A DNA stretch of 64,000 bases from Thalassomonas actiniarum (GTDB taxonomy: Bacteria > Pseudomonadota > Gammaproteobacteria > Enterobacterales > Alteromonadaceae), in NCBI RefSeq assembly GCF_000948975.2, contig NZ_CP059735.1, positions 6,260,603-6,324,602 on the forward strand, written 5' to 3'. This document shows, one piece after another, positions 42,303 through 51,568 of the stretch; within the stretch, counting starts at the first letter, position 1; every line of letters starts with the position of its first letter. The notes beneath the pieces are model-generated. The model was not told the DNA's origin, ran no database searches, and saw only the letters and a program-made list of their open reading frames with translations. The position numbers and the translations under genes are program-made.

Positions 42303-44528
42303 TTAGAAGCTGTATTTATAACCTATGGTCATAGTGCGAGGTTTACCCGCCATTAAAGAGCCGTGGGTACGGGTTGTTGCATACTCTTTATCAAACAGGT
42401 TATCGATATTCAGGGTCAGCTCCTGATTCTCGGCCAGGTTATAATGAGCCGCTAAGTCGACTACGGTACGGCTTTTAATCACTTCATCATTCGGAATATC
42501 GCCACTGCCGGCAATAGTACGCATCTCATCCATATAGCGCACTAAGATATCGCCACGCCAGTTATCTCCCACCAGACCGGCAGCAAATTGCAGCTGATTA
42601 TCCGGTACATATGGCAACTCTTCACCCTTAGTGACATCTCCCCAGGTATCGAGCTTAGATTCAAAACTGTTTAAGAACTCAGTGTCGGTAAAGGTATAGG
42701 TCAAATCTACCGGCACCAACAAGTTAGCCAGTTTAAATTCATAACCTGCTTTCACTTCTAAGCCTTTCACTTCTACTTCACCGGCATTATATTGCTCGCC
42801 AACATTTTCATCGGCGCAATTCTGGCTGACGGTACAGTTACCGTGCATATTGTCGTAGTCAGAGAAGAAAGCAATGGCTTCAGCATGTAAGCTTTCGTTG
42901 TTATAACGTAAACCTAACTCGTAGTTGATACTTTCTTCATCGTCTGCTTCTTCATTACCCGGTGCCGGTGGCGCGAAGCCTTTTTGGATACCACCAAGCA
43001 GTACTAACTCTTCGTTGACTCTATAAGTTAGCGCCAGTGACGGCAACCAGACATCTACGGTATTCTTGGTGTGTTTTACCGGATCCTGGGTGCGGGCAAG
43101 ATCATCTTTCCAGTCATGGCGTTCTAAGGTGATGTCTTCATAACGTAACCCGGCATTGATGATAAAATTCCCCAGGGTATATTCATCATGAACAAATAAC
43201 GCCAAAGCTTCTGCGCTGTCGATACGGTTAGAATCAGCACCGTGAACACCGGCATCATCCTGGGTCATCTGGTAATCCTGATCCAGGGTGTATTCATCAA
43301 CCCACTGGAAACGATCCATTTCATCTTCATGATAACGAACACCAAATTTCAGCTGATGATCGTCAAGGTCGATATCTAATACCGTTTGCAGACCCTTAGA
43401 CAGGTAATCACGGCTGTTGGCTTTCACCTGAGCATAAATCTCACTCTCTGCACCCCGATCATAATCTGAGGCGATTTCTGTGCCGCCAGAACCCAGGCTG
43501 GAGAATTTCTTCACCGGAATTATGCTGCCATCTTCCTGTACTTCATCAACCATTTTTCCAACCTTACTGGTTTTGTACCAGTTACGGCTAAAATCATTGT
43601 AGTAAGCCGTGGTCATTAAGTTGAAACGGCCGTTGATTTTAATCAGATGGTTAATCTGCACCTGCTTATGGGTAGTGTCCATATTATCCAGCTGAGAAGC
43701 TGAATAACGGGCATAAGGATCGGCGGCAAAGTCTGCGTCCGTCAAGCCCATATAAGTTTCATCGGAGTCTTCATCCGAGTATTTTAATTTCAACTCCAGC
43801 TCTTGATCGTAAGCGGCGTTTTTGTCGCTGTTAAAACGAACTTTCGCTAAAATATCATTTTTTACAAAACCGGTATCACGATCACTGTTGTTAATGTCTT
43901 TAAAACCATCCGCCTGATAACGGAATACCTCAAATACCGAAGAAACCTGCTCACCGGAACCGCCGGCGTAGGCATGCACTTTTGCATATCCGTCTTCACC
44001 GGTTGTCACGTTAAACTGACCGGCAAGGGCATCATCCGGTATCTGGCGGGATAACATGTTGATCACACCGCCTGTAGTGCGCGGACCATACATGGCGCTG
44101 GAAGTACCTTTAAGCACTTCTACCTGCTGCATACGACCCGCTGTCGGGAAGTAATAGGCTGAAGGTGAAGCATAGGGCGCAGGGGCCGCTAAAACATTGT
44201 CTTCCATGATAGTTACTTTTTCACTGCGATTCTGTCCTGTACCGCGCATGCCGATATTAGGACGTAAACCATAACCGTCTTCTTCCAGCACATAAACGCC
44301 GGGCACTGAGGTTAAGGTACGCATGATATCGGTGAAGTCAAACTTGTTCAGCTCTTCTTCCGTGATCATATGGGCGCTTCCTGGCACATCATTTACCGCT
44401 TGGGCACTACCAAAAATAGTCAGATGTTCTATATTATCATCTGTATCTTTGGCGACAGCAGTGTGACTAATCGCAGCTAAAATTGCCGAGGCAATTAAAG
44501 CCGGTTGAAAAAACGATGAACTACGCAT
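42303..44528 (-). CDS. TonB-dependent outer-membrane receptor (FecA-like)
   Basis: 741 residues. Signal peptide to about residue 26, then a plausible TonB box (HLTIFGSA, about 35-42), a plug domain (about 50-160, including RMQQVEVLKGTSSAMYGPRTTGGVINM) and a 22-strand-type barrel ending in Phe (TIGYKYSF). The plug fits iron-complex receptors of the FecA group, and the PRMEDNVLAAPAPYASPSAYYFPT region is typical of them. The ligand cannot be read from sequence. A Fur-like box and a perfect FNR-type palindrome lie upstream, which fits iron and oxygen control. Confidence 0.92.
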   Translation of the reverse strand: MRSSSFFQPALIASAILAAISHTAVAKDTDDNIEHLTIFGSAQAVNDVPGSAHMITEEELNKFDFTDIMRTLTSVPGVYVLEEDGYGLRPNIGMRGTGQNRSEKVTIMEDNVLAAPAPYASPSAYYFPTAGRMQQVEVLKGTSSAMYGPRTTGGVINMLSRQIPDDALAGQFNVTTGEDGYAKVHAYAGGSGEQVSSVFEVFRYQADGFKDINNSDRDTGFVKNDILAKVRFNSDKNAAYDQELELKLKYSDEDSDETYMGLTDADFAADPYARYSASQLDNMDTTHKQVQINHLIKINGRFNLMTTAYYNDFSRNWYKTSKVGKMVDEVQEDGSIIPVKKFSSLGSGGTEIASDYDRGAESEIYAQVKANSRDYLSKGLQTVLDIDLDDHQLKFGVRYHEDEMDRFQWVDEYTLDQDYQMTQDDAGVHGADSNRIDSAEALALFVHDEYTLGNFIINAGLRYEDITLERHDWKDDLARTQDPVKHTKNTVDVWLPSLALTYRVNEELVLLGGIQKGFAPPAPGNEEADDEESINYELGLRYNNESLHAEAIAFFSDYDNMHGNCTVSQNCADENVGEQYNAGEVEVKGLEVKAGYEFKLANLLVPVDLTYTFTDTEFLNSFESKLDTWGDVTKGEELPYVPDNQLQFAAGLVGDNWRGDILVRYMDEMRTIAGSGDIPNDEVIKSRTVVDLAAHYNLAENQELTLNIDNLFDKEYATTRTHGSLMAGKPRTMTIGYKYSF

Positions 44529-44585
44529 GGGAAACCTTATTTGAGGTAATAACTTTGTAAGTATATATATTTAAGCATTATTACT

Positions 44586-44604
44586 AATACGAATCAATGT
44601 CATT
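44586..44604. promoter_or_regulatory. Fur-like box upstream of the TonB-dependent receptor
   Basis: Read on the minus strand, AATGACATTGATTCGTATT resembles the 19-bp Fur box AATGATAATCATTATCATT-type repeats (TGA.AT.GATT core) with several mismatches. Location 58-76 bp upstream of the start suits a repressor. Confidence is moderate to low. Confidence 0.4.
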
Positions 44605-44633
44605 TGTGTTTTATTAACACTAATCCGACTTCA

Positions 44634-44649
44634 TTTGATCGATATCAAA
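44634..44649. promoter_or_regulatory. Perfect FNR-type palindrome upstream of the receptor
   Basis: TTTGATCGATATCAAA contains the full FNR consensus TTGAT-N4-ATCAA and is an uninterrupted 16-bp palindrome. Its centre lies about 113 bp upstream of the receptor ATG and about 40 bp upstream of a TAATAA at 44611-44616 on the minus strand that could be the -10. Confidence 0.6.
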
Positions 44650-44762
44650 CTCTCACAATTTCACCAGAATTCAACCGGTAAGTACGGCGGAAATTGGCCG
44701 AAAAAAAGGATGAAAGCACCGCTGACTTTTATCCTCTTCTGGTTAAGCGCCTTAACTGACAT

Positions 44763-45935
44763 TTACTTCAGTAACAGTATCCAGGCCCTGGCGTAATCGG
44801 GTAAATGGCCATTGTGACTATGATAATCAGACCAGCCACGATAACTATCCACCAACAGATCCAGTTGGAAAAGATTATTATCAAAAGCACCTCCCTGATC
44901 CGCCAGGATCCCCAGCCGGCTGACTTGCCCCTTGTTGTCCCGGTAACTGACCATGATCAATTTCCCCACGCCGAGGTCAGCAATATTACCGGCAAAAGTC
45001 ACCTGAGGTTTAATCGCAATTTTACTGGACTGATCCTGGCCATAGCCCATGATTTCCGGCGTTTCGACAAAGTACCAATATCTTGGCTGTTCCCGCTTTC
45101 CGATAGTGTAGTCATAGGTTATGCCGTTATTACGGTGGACATTAAAATAACGGATCTTGCCATCAACCTTTAACACACCGGTGCCCTGTAACAACACATC
45201 ATGTAACGCCTCCTCTGTCAGCCACACCAGAGGTTTTGCCAACTTGTCGTTAACCAGGGCGCCGGCGATGATTTGCTGGCGGGTAAAACGAAACCGGGTT
45301 AAGTGCTCTTTTTGCTGCTCTGCCTGCGCTAAGCTAAGGCCTTGTTCATCTTTCGGCAGGGCATAAAGTGCCTGATCGTAATGTTCAGTTTTTACCGGAC
45401 TGCCATCCAGTAGCTTGGTATAATATTTAGTAAGAAAAATTTCTTCATCGGGGATATTATTCAACATCCTTGCTTTGCTTTCGTTGGTGCTTTTCCCGGC
45501 AATTTTAGCCGCCGTTTCCTTATCCGGCCGCCAGCGGACAAACTCAAAGTGCTGTTTTAAAAATGCTTTATCATGTAAACGGCTCTGTCGTTTCGCCCGC
45601 ACATCTTCCCGGTAGGTTTGGCAGATAAAAGCCAGGGTATGTTCTACCCTTTTCAGCGTGATCTGGTCATTGATCTGTTTACCCGGGTGTACGGCAAAAG
45701 TGTCTTGCCCTTGACTCTGCAGATAATGCTTGCTGTTTTCTGCCACCTGGCAAAGTTCACTGCCCTTAAAGTCTCTCAACTGCCCTAATTCCGGCTGAGG
45801 TTCAAGCGAAAAACTTAGCCCCAGGGCAGCCGGGATAAAAACATTTAGGGCCAATAACATCAAAATAACAGAGTTAATTTTCACACCTCTAATCACCATA
45901 AAAAAAGACCTTATTAAAAAATATCTGACGCCCAT
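44763..45935 (-). CDS. Divergent MltA-like (lytic transglycosylase) protein
   Basis: 390 residues with an N-terminal hydrophobic segment (about 24-40). The second half resembles E. coli MltA: RFTRQQIIAGALVNDKLAKPLVWL (MltA RAQIYAGAL), LLQGTGVLKVDG (DVQGSG), then ILADQGGAFDNNLFQLDLL (ALDVGGAIKGQHFDI), with the catalytic Asp conserved in ADQGGA, and ARAWIL at the end. It lacks the usual Y-G-x-x-x-R-x-x-Y pattern seen in other MltA. Cell-wall cleavage is thus likely by homology but not proven. The start is uncertain: ATG 45935 or ATG 45899, which has AAGGTC in front. It lies between rsuA and the TonB receptor. Confidence 0.6.
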   Translation of the reverse strand: MGVRYFLIRSFFMVIRGVKINSVILMLLALNVFIPAALGLSFSLEPQPELGQLRDFKGSELCQVAENSKHYLQSQGQDTFAVHPGKQINDQITLKRVEHTLAFICQTYREDVRAKRQSRLHDKAFLKQHFEFVRWRPDKETAAKIAGKSTNESKARMLNNIPDEEIFLTKYYTKLLDGSPVKTEHYDQALYALPKDEQGLSLAQAEQQKEHLTRFRFTRQQIIAGALVNDKLAKPLVWLTEEALHDVLLQGTGVLKVDGKIRYFNVHRNNGITYDYTIGKREQPRYWYFVETPEIMGYGQDQSSKIAIKPQVTFAGNIADLGVGKLIMVSYRDNKGQVSRLGILADQGGAFDNNLFQLDLLVDSYRGWSDYHSHNGHLPDYARAWILLLK

Positions 45936-45956
45936 AACTTGTCTGCTTAATTTCCT

Positions 45957-46661
45957 TCATAACGAAGGAGATGAAAAGCATGATACTTCATCCGGGGTTA
46001 AATAACGCCACTGCCCGGGCTGCAATCCCGGCTCTAAAGCAATATCACCTATTTGCTGACGATGTAAACTCACGACTTTATTTCCTGTCGCTGCAAACAT
46101 ACGTTTTACCTGGTGGTATTTACCTTCCATGATCGACAGTAACACCTGCTGCGGCGTGATGATCTGCAATTGAGCCGGCAAGGTTAAAGCCTTTTCTCCC
46201 TGCAGTTGAATACCTGATGCAAACTGTTGGACAACACCGTCAGCAACCGGATTTCTCAGTCCGACCAGATAGGTTTTATAACATAAATTTTTGGGTGAAA
46301 TAATCTGCTGTGACCAGCGCCCGTCATCGGTAATAAAAACCAACCCCGTAGTATCTACATCTAACCGGCCGGCAAGATGTAGATCATCGACCCGTTCAAA
46401 ATGCAATAAACTAAAAACCGACGGATAATTTTCATCGACATTAGAGCAAATAGTCCCCGGCGGCTTATGCAGCATAATATAACGGGAGTCACGTGCTTTT
46501 AACCGGCTGCCTTTAAACAGAATTTCATTATTTTCATGCACCTGTTTTGCCGGGTCGGTAAGCATTTCACCATTGACCCGGATATTGCCGCCAAGAATTA
46601 ATTCCCTGGCCTGCTCGCGGGAGAATTCGGTACTTTTGCAAAGAAATTTATCAAGACGCAT
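45957..46661 (-). CDS. rsuA: 16S rRNA pseudouridine(516) synthase
   Basis: 234 residues. The N-terminal S4 domain (MRLDKFLCKSTEFSREQARELI, then GNIRVNGEM) is followed by the catalytic domain with the RsuA-family motif AGRLDVDTTGLVFITDDG (about 94-111), whose Asp in GRLD is the nucleophile, and KTYLVGL. YHQVKRMFAA is the last conserved motif (about 181-190). It converts U516 of 16S rRNA during small-subunit assembly. The adjacent yicC is on the same strand but has a terminator between. Confidence 0.93.
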   Translation of the reverse strand: MRLDKFLCKSTEFSREQARELILGGNIRVNGEMLTDPAKQVHENNEILFKGSRLKARDSRYIMLHKPPGTICSNVDENYPSVFSLLHFERVDDLHLAGRLDVDTTGLVFITDDGRWSQQIISPKNLCYKTYLVGLRNPVADGVVQQFASGIQLQGEKALTLPAQLQIITPQQVLLSIMEGKYHQVKRMFAATGNKVVSLHRQQIGDIALEPGLQPGQWRYLTPDEVSCFSSPSL

Positions 46662-46711
46662 AGGAAATTAATCAATAAAATTAACGGCTTTTACAGCAGA
46701 AAATCTGCAAA

Positions 46712-46734
46712 AAAGCCACTTAATCAGTGGCTTT
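46712..46734 (-). terminator. Rho-independent terminator downstream of yicC
   Basis: Stem AAAGCCACT (46712-46720) and AGTGGCTTT (46726-46734), loop TAATC. Read on the minus strand it ends in GGCTTTTTTG. It lies about 30 bp past the yicC stop. Confidence 0.85.
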
Positions 46735-46765
46735 AAAAAGAAGTTTTACCAGACAAAAAACATGA

Positions 46766-47629
46766 TTATTCAATATTTTGGATCTGCTCACGCATCTGCT
46801 CGATTAAGACCTTCAATTCCACCGCACTGTTGGTGATATCGGCATTAATGGATTTAGAACCTAAGGTATTGGCTTCGCGGTTGAACTCCTGCATCATAAA
46901 ATCCAGGCGTCGTCCCTGCGGACCACCCTTTTTCAAAATATTGCGGGTTTCTTTAACATGGCTAAATAAACGGTCGATCTCTTCATCAACGTCCATTTTT
47001 TGCGCCAACAGCACCAGCTCCTGCTCCACCCGGGTAGAGTCCAGTTCAAGGCTGGCTTCGGCAAATTTTTCGGTGATGCGGTTACGTTGCCATAAAATCA
47101 CTTCCGGCATCATGGCTTTGACTTTTTCCGCCTCAACCACTATACCTTCAAGCCGCTGTTCAATCAGGGCTTTAAGATTATCGCCTTCGTTGCCGCGGGC
47201 GGTTATAAACTCCTTGAGGGCTGCATCAAACCCCACCAGGATATCCGCCTGAATGGCATTGATATCAGATTCTTCCGCTTCCATCACCCCGGGCCAGCGC
47301 ATAATTTCCAGCGGATTTATCTGGCTGTTAAGGGTTTGCTCATTAACCCAGTTGGCGTGTTGCAGCAGCTGCTCGGCTAAATTTTTATTGAGCGTTAAAT
47401 TGCTTTTTGCGGCAGGGTTGGCAGTAAAACGTAAATGGCATTCCACCTTGCCGCGGTTTAACCGCTTGCGAAAGCGCTCACGTAATACCGGCTCTATGCC
47501 TCGAAACTGTTCGGGTAAGCGGAAGTAGGTTTCCAAAAAACGCTGGTTTACCGAGCGGATTTCCCATACCGCGTTGCCCCACTCACCTTTGACTTCATAA
47601 CGGGCGAAGCCGGTCATGCTATGGATCAT
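46766..47629 (-). CDS. yicC: YicC/YloC-family endoribonuclease
   Basis: 287 residues starting MIHSMTGFARYE at ATG 47629. An upstream in-frame start at 47647 would add six residues and is not needed. YicC-type signatures: IRSVNQRFLETYFRLPEQFRGIEP (about 28-51), DVDEEIDRLFSHV (about 208-220) and the C-terminal GRRLDFMMQEFNREANTLGSKS. Members are now known to be RNases involved in RNA decay and stress. In other bacteria yicC lies next to rph; here the two are separated by the flavoprotein gene cluster. Confidence 0.94.
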   Translation of the reverse strand: MIHSMTGFARYEVKGEWGNAVWEIRSVNQRFLETYFRLPEQFRGIEPVLRERFRKRLNRGKVECHLRFTANPAAKSNLTLNKNLAEQLLQHANWVNEQTLNSQINPLEIMRWPGVMEAEESDINAIQADILVGFDAALKEFITARGNEGDNLKALIEQRLEGIVVEAEKVKAMMPEVILWQRNRITEKFAEASLELDSTRVEQELVLLAQKMDVDEEIDRLFSHVKETRNILKKGGPQGRRLDFMMQEFNREANTLGSKSINADITNSAVELKVLIEQMREQIQNIE

Positions 47630-47791
47630 AATTAATACCTGCAACAAAAAGTATGCTAATTATGCCCCAGCAGCAGTTAAGGATCTACCTTAAGCAAATC
47701 CTTAAATCACTTTTCCCCGGCTATTTCACGATTATTATTGGTGAACAGGCGCAGATAGCTTCCTGTAAAAAACTCCCGCACCAGAAAATAC

Positions 47792-49498
47792 TTAACCCAG
47801 CTTTTCCCGCTGTTTTAACTGCCAGCGCTGTTTAATGTGATCCGCCACCCGAAAGGCATTGGCATATATGGTAAAGGTGTAAGGCACACTGCCCCCGGTG
47901 GGCATAAAAGAGCCATCGGTGACAAACAGATTATCCACTTCATGGGCCTGGCAATATTTATTCAATACCGACGTTTTCGGATCATTGCCGAAGCGGCAAC
48001 CTCCCGCCATTAAATTGGTCGGCGGCGCGCCGCTGACAGACGAACTGATATTGGTCGCCCCCATGGCCCTGAGCAGCTTTTCTCCTTTTTCCGCCAGATA
48101 TTCGCCGACCTTAAGATCATGCTCGTGGAAACCTATCCTGACCTTGGCCACCGCATCTCCCCATTTGTCGGTAATATCGGGATCTAAAGTCACAAAACAG
48201 TCATCATTGGGTAACCAGTCGTTAAAGACTTCAAAACGCAGGGTTTTATAAGTGGTAAACTCCTGCTTTAAATTCTGCTTTAACTGCTCCCCCCACACCA
48301 GGTTGTCGTTTTCATCCCACTGGCTGCCCCGGGCACGGGCAATGGGGTTTTGATGGAAAAGAAAATCTATGGTGCCGCCTTTAGCTGCCTTGCCGAAAGC
48401 CTTGTCCTCGATACGGTACCAGTCCTGCAAGGCCCGGTTAACAAAAGGCCCCACCTGCTTCATGGTATTCACCTGATCTTTGGTCAGATCCTGATAGAAA
48501 AAATCTCCGCGCCCGGTACCGCCGGCACTGAAAATTAAGTTTTTACCTACCTGCCCCTGGTTATTGGCCAGACCGTTGGGAAATTTCCCCCCTTTAGACG
48601 CCAACAGCAAGCGGGAGCTTTCGATCGCCTGGCAGGCCACCACATAAAAATCGGCGACCGCCTTATGTTTACGCCCGGCTTTATCATAATAAAGTACGCC
48701 GGTGATCTTGCCTTCCTTGTCGGTTTCAATTTTATAAACCTTAGATTCCGGCTTGATGGTACAGTTACCGCTGGCTACCGCATGATTTAACAGCGCCGCC
48801 CGGCCGCTGCCCTTGGCGCCGGAAGAGCAGCCGTAACTGCTGCAATAACCGGAATATTCACACGAGTTTCGCCCCATATCCGGCCGGGATAAAATCGCCC
48901 TGGGCACCGGCATAGTATGGTAACCAATACTTTGTGCCGCCTCATCTATCCAGGCAGACACCCCGTGCTCCGCCACCGGCGGATAAGGGAACGGCGTCGA
49001 CCTCGGCTCCTGGTGGGGATGATCAACAACCCTGCCCGACACCCCGACTTCTTGTTCTACCCTGGCATAATAGGGCTCAAGATCCTGATAACTGATCGGC
49101 CAGTCGGCAACATTAGCCCCTTCAATATCGCCAAATTCAGACTTTAACCTGAAGTCGTCGGGTTTAAGACGATGGAAATAACCACTCATAAAATTGGATG
49201 AACCGCCAACAACCGTGCCGCTCCAGAAACTCCAGCCGGACTCGCTGGTGGGCTCTCCCTGCCAAAAGGTTTCACCGCTTTCTCTTTCGTAAAGCTCTTC
49301 AATGACATGCTGCTCATCGGTGAGCTTAGGGTTGTAGGCATCCCGTAAACTGATGGCCAGCTCGTCTTTATAAAACTCCTTTTCCGTTAACCAGGGGCCT
49401 TTTTCCAGCACCAGTACCTTGGCTCCGGCCTTGGCCAGGGTATAAGCCACGGGTGAAGCCCCGGCGCCGCTGCCGATCACACAGATATCAAAACTCAT
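47792..49498 (-). CDS. GMC oxidoreductase, gluconate-2-dehydrogenase flavoprotein-like
   Basis: 568 residues. FAD dinucleotide-binding motif at the N-terminus: CVIGSGAGASPVAYTLAKAG (about 5-24) then LVLEKG. GTVVGGSSNFMSG (about 95-107) is the first GMC signature region. The C-terminal VDNLFVTDGSFMPTGGSVPYTFTIYANAFRVAD, in pieces, is the second, with the active-site His replaced by Tyr/Thr-rich surroundings. It has no signal peptide of its own. The next gene upstream encodes a Tat-signal small subunit and overlaps it by 4 bp, so the pair is probably exported together, folded. The cytochrome subunit normally present is not encoded here. Confidence 0.88.
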   Translation of the reverse strand: MSFDICVIGSGAGASPVAYTLAKAGAKVLVLEKGPWLTEKEFYKDELAISLRDAYNPKLTDEQHVIEELYERESGETFWQGEPTSESGWSFWSGTVVGGSSNFMSGYFHRLKPDDFRLKSEFGDIEGANVADWPISYQDLEPYYARVEQEVGVSGRVVDHPHQEPRSTPFPYPPVAEHGVSAWIDEAAQSIGYHTMPVPRAILSRPDMGRNSCEYSGYCSSYGCSSGAKGSGRAALLNHAVASGNCTIKPESKVYKIETDKEGKITGVLYYDKAGRKHKAVADFYVVACQAIESSRLLLASKGGKFPNGLANNQGQVGKNLIFSAGGTGRGDFFYQDLTKDQVNTMKQVGPFVNRALQDWYRIEDKAFGKAAKGGTIDFLFHQNPIARARGSQWDENDNLVWGEQLKQNLKQEFTTYKTLRFEVFNDWLPNDDCFVTLDPDITDKWGDAVAKVRIGFHEHDLKVGEYLAEKGEKLLRAMGATNISSSVSGAPPTNLMAGGCRFGNDPKTSVLNKYCQAHEVDNLFVTDGSFMPTGGSVPYTFTIYANAFRVADHIKQRWQLKQREKLG

Positions 49499-50166
49499 GC
49501 TTTTTTACTTCCTTTAGCTGCTACAACTTTCACCGCTATGCCCTTTTGACCCGGTAATTCATAATAACGTTTCCCCTTTTTAGGCAAAGGGAAGCCCGGT
49601 TTATGCTCCAGCCATTTCCAGCCAACACCGTCGGGATTGCCGCCATACACGGGAGGCGAAAGCATGGCCTCAAAAATATAGTTCAACAGAGTATTAAGCC
49701 AGTTCTCCCCCGCGCGGGAGTTGCTGATGGCCCGCAGCAGCTTTTCCTTGTCTGCTTGCTCCAGAGTAACAAACGCCTTACCGCTCTGGCTGTTACTAAA
49801 ATCATTGAGCCAGCCAACCCCTTTAAAAATAAAGGCTATTTCATCCTGTTCCGTCGGTTGCCTGGTGACGACATTATATAAATAGTCCAGCGCCTGGATA
49901 TCCCGGGCACCGGGTCCTGAATCCGAGGCAGGTAACAGATGCTCCAACACGGCATTTAAAGTAAGCCAGGGATCGGTTTTCAGCGCCTGTCTAAGCTCCT
50001 CAGCCGGTGCCGGGCTCCAGCTTTTAACAGGCAAGGCGGCAATCGCCGAGGCGCCCGCCGCCGACTTCAACAAAGCCCGGCGGGAAATTTTTACCTGAGT
50101 GTTCTTTTCTTTAAACCAAAGAGGCGTTTGATAGTTAACATCAAAAAATGAGCGAATATTTATCAC
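49495..50166 (-). CDS. Gluconate-2-dehydrogenase subunit 3-like, Tat signal
   Basis: 223 residues. A twin-arginine signal is visible near residues 29-48: SRRALLKSAAGASAIAALP, with the SRR motif and hydrophobic region. The mature part matches the small (gamma) subunit of gluconate 2-dehydrogenase-like complexes: LNAVLEHLLPASDSGPGARD and the NYIFEAMLSPPVYGGNPDGVGW segment. It probably carries the flavoprotein to the periplasm. The stop overlaps the flavoprotein start by 4 bp; the start follows the thioredoxin-like gene by 5 bp. Confidence 0.85.
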   Translation of the reverse strand: MINIRSFFDVNYQTPLWFKEKNTQVKISRRALLKSAAGASAIAALPVKSWSPAPAEELRQALKTDPWLTLNAVLEHLLPASDSGPGARDIQALDYLYNVVTRQPTEQDEIAFIFKGVGWLNDFSNSQSGKAFVTLEQADKEKLLRAISNSRAGENWLNTLLNYIFEAMLSPPVYGGNPDGVGWKWLEHKPGFPLPKKGKRYYELPGQKGIAVKVVAAKGSKKA

Positions 50167-50171
50167 TTAAA

Positions 50172-50681
50172 TTACCCCTGCTTACCGTTAGCCTGCCAGG
50201 TATTGATAAACTCCAGCCAGTGTTTTACCGAATATTTCCCGTCTTGCAGTAATTCCGCTGTATCCTTGGATAAAATCATTTTGCCCGATGCCGTCGAAAC
50301 ATACATATGGGGATAACCTAACACCGGCGGTAAGGCACTCATAAAAGCTTCATTTTCATTGCTGTCACTGACATTGATTTTTAACAGCACAAACTTATCG
50401 TGCAGCTGGCGGTAAACCTCGGGGTTTTGTTCTAGAAAGGCGTCCATCTTTTTACACCAGGTACACCAGTTGCCGCCAATCTCAAGCAAAACATTACGCT
50501 GTGTGCTCTTTGCCAGCTTGATGGCGGCTCTGGCATCGGCAAACGGATCTCTTTGATCATCGTAACTGGTGCTGTAAACCGGTAAATTAAGGCCGGGCTC
50601 GGCAAAAGCCTGTGCTCCTGACGGTAACAAGACCAGGAATGAAAAAAATGCCGGCACAAACCGGGAAAAAAACTTTTGCAT
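50172..50681 (-). CDS. Periplasmic thioredoxin-fold protein (DUF255-like)
   Basis: 169 residues: signal peptide (to about residue 26, AQAF), then a thioredoxin fold with IGGNWCTWCKKMDAFLEQN (about 68-86; C-x-x-C as CTWC), and PPVLGYPHMYV with the cis-proline. It is the first gene of a three-gene cluster with the Tat small subunit and the GMC flavoprotein. It may keep that complex reduced or folded; this is inference from position. Confidence 0.82.
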   Translation of the reverse strand: MQKFFSRFVPAFFSFLVLLPSGAQAFAEPGLNLPVYSTSYDDQRDPFADARAAIKLAKSTQRNVLLEIGGNWCTWCKKMDAFLEQNPEVYRQLHDKFVLLKINVSDSNENEAFMSALPPVLGYPHMYVSTASGKMILSKDTAELLQDGKYSVKHWLEFINTWQANGKQG

Positions 50682-50820
50682 GAAACCCCCTTATAACTCG
50701 ATATTCAAAGAGACCCAGGTTTAAATAACTATATTTCAAAATACTTGCATTCTCATTGTGTCAAATTATGAGCCGAAAGATTATAATGCGCAGCAATTAA
50801 TTAACGACAGGAATTTCATC

Positions 50821-51534
50821 ATGCGTCCAAGCGGAAGAACCCCGGGGCAAATTCGCCCTATTACTTTTACTCGTCAATTCACTACCCATGCCGAAGGCTC
50901 AGTGCTGATTGAATTTGGTGATACCAAAGTAATTTGCACCGCTTCGGTAGAAGAAGGGGTACCGCGTTTTCTTAAGGGCCAGGGAAAAGGCTGGGTAACC
51001 GCCGAATACGGCATGTTGCCACGCTCTACCCATACCCGCATGCGCCGTGAAGCCGCCAGCGGCAAACAAAGCGGACGCACCTTGGAAATTTCCCGCCTGA
51101 TCGCCCGTTCATTGCGTGCTGCGGTTGATTTAAGCGCTTTAGGCGAAAACACCATCAATGTTGACTGTGATGTCATTCAGGCCGACGGCGGCACCCGCAC
51201 AGCTTCAATCACTGGTGCCTGCGTTGCTCTGGTTGATGCCTTAAACTACATGAGAAACAAAGGCATTATCAGCACCAACCCGTTAAAGCACATGATAGCG
51301 GCGGTTTCTGTTGGTATTTATAAAGGCCAGCCGATTTCAGATTTGGAATACCTGGAAGATTCTGCCGCCGACACCGATATGAATGTAGTCATGACGGAAA
51401 CCGGCAAACTGATCGAAGTTCAGGGCACTGCGGAAGAAGAACCTTTCAGCTTCGAAGAAATGCAGGAAATGCTGCAACTGGCCAAGCAAGGCATCAATGA
51501 ATTATTTGACGAGCAAAAAGCGGCCTTAAGCTAA
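50821..51534 (+). CDS. rph: Ribonuclease PH
   Basis: 237 residues from ATG 50821 (ACAGGAA upstream). The in-frame GTG 50758 would add 21 residues unlike RNase PH and is rejected. [34 protein letters not shown] and [14 protein letters not shown] are the family signatures; [14 protein letters not shown] and [13 protein letters not shown] follow. It is a phosphorolytic 3'-5' exoribonuclease that trims tRNA 3' ends. A TATAAT at 50782-50787 may be its -10. It is followed by pyrE, as in E. coli. Confidence 0.96.
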   Translation: MRPSGRTPGQIRPITFTRQFTTHAEGSVLIEFGDTKVICTASVEEGVPRFLKGQGKGWVTAEYGMLPRSTHTRMRREAASGKQSGRTLEISRLIARSLRAAVDLSALGENTINVDCDVIQADGGTRTASITGACVALVDALNYMRNKGIISTNPLKHMIAAVSVGIYKGQPISDLEYLEDSAADTDMNVVMTETGKLIEVQGTAEEEPFSFEEMQEMLQLAKQGINELFDEQKAALS

Positions 51535-51568
51535 ACTTATCCGGTCCACTAACAGCGAGAACTATTTG

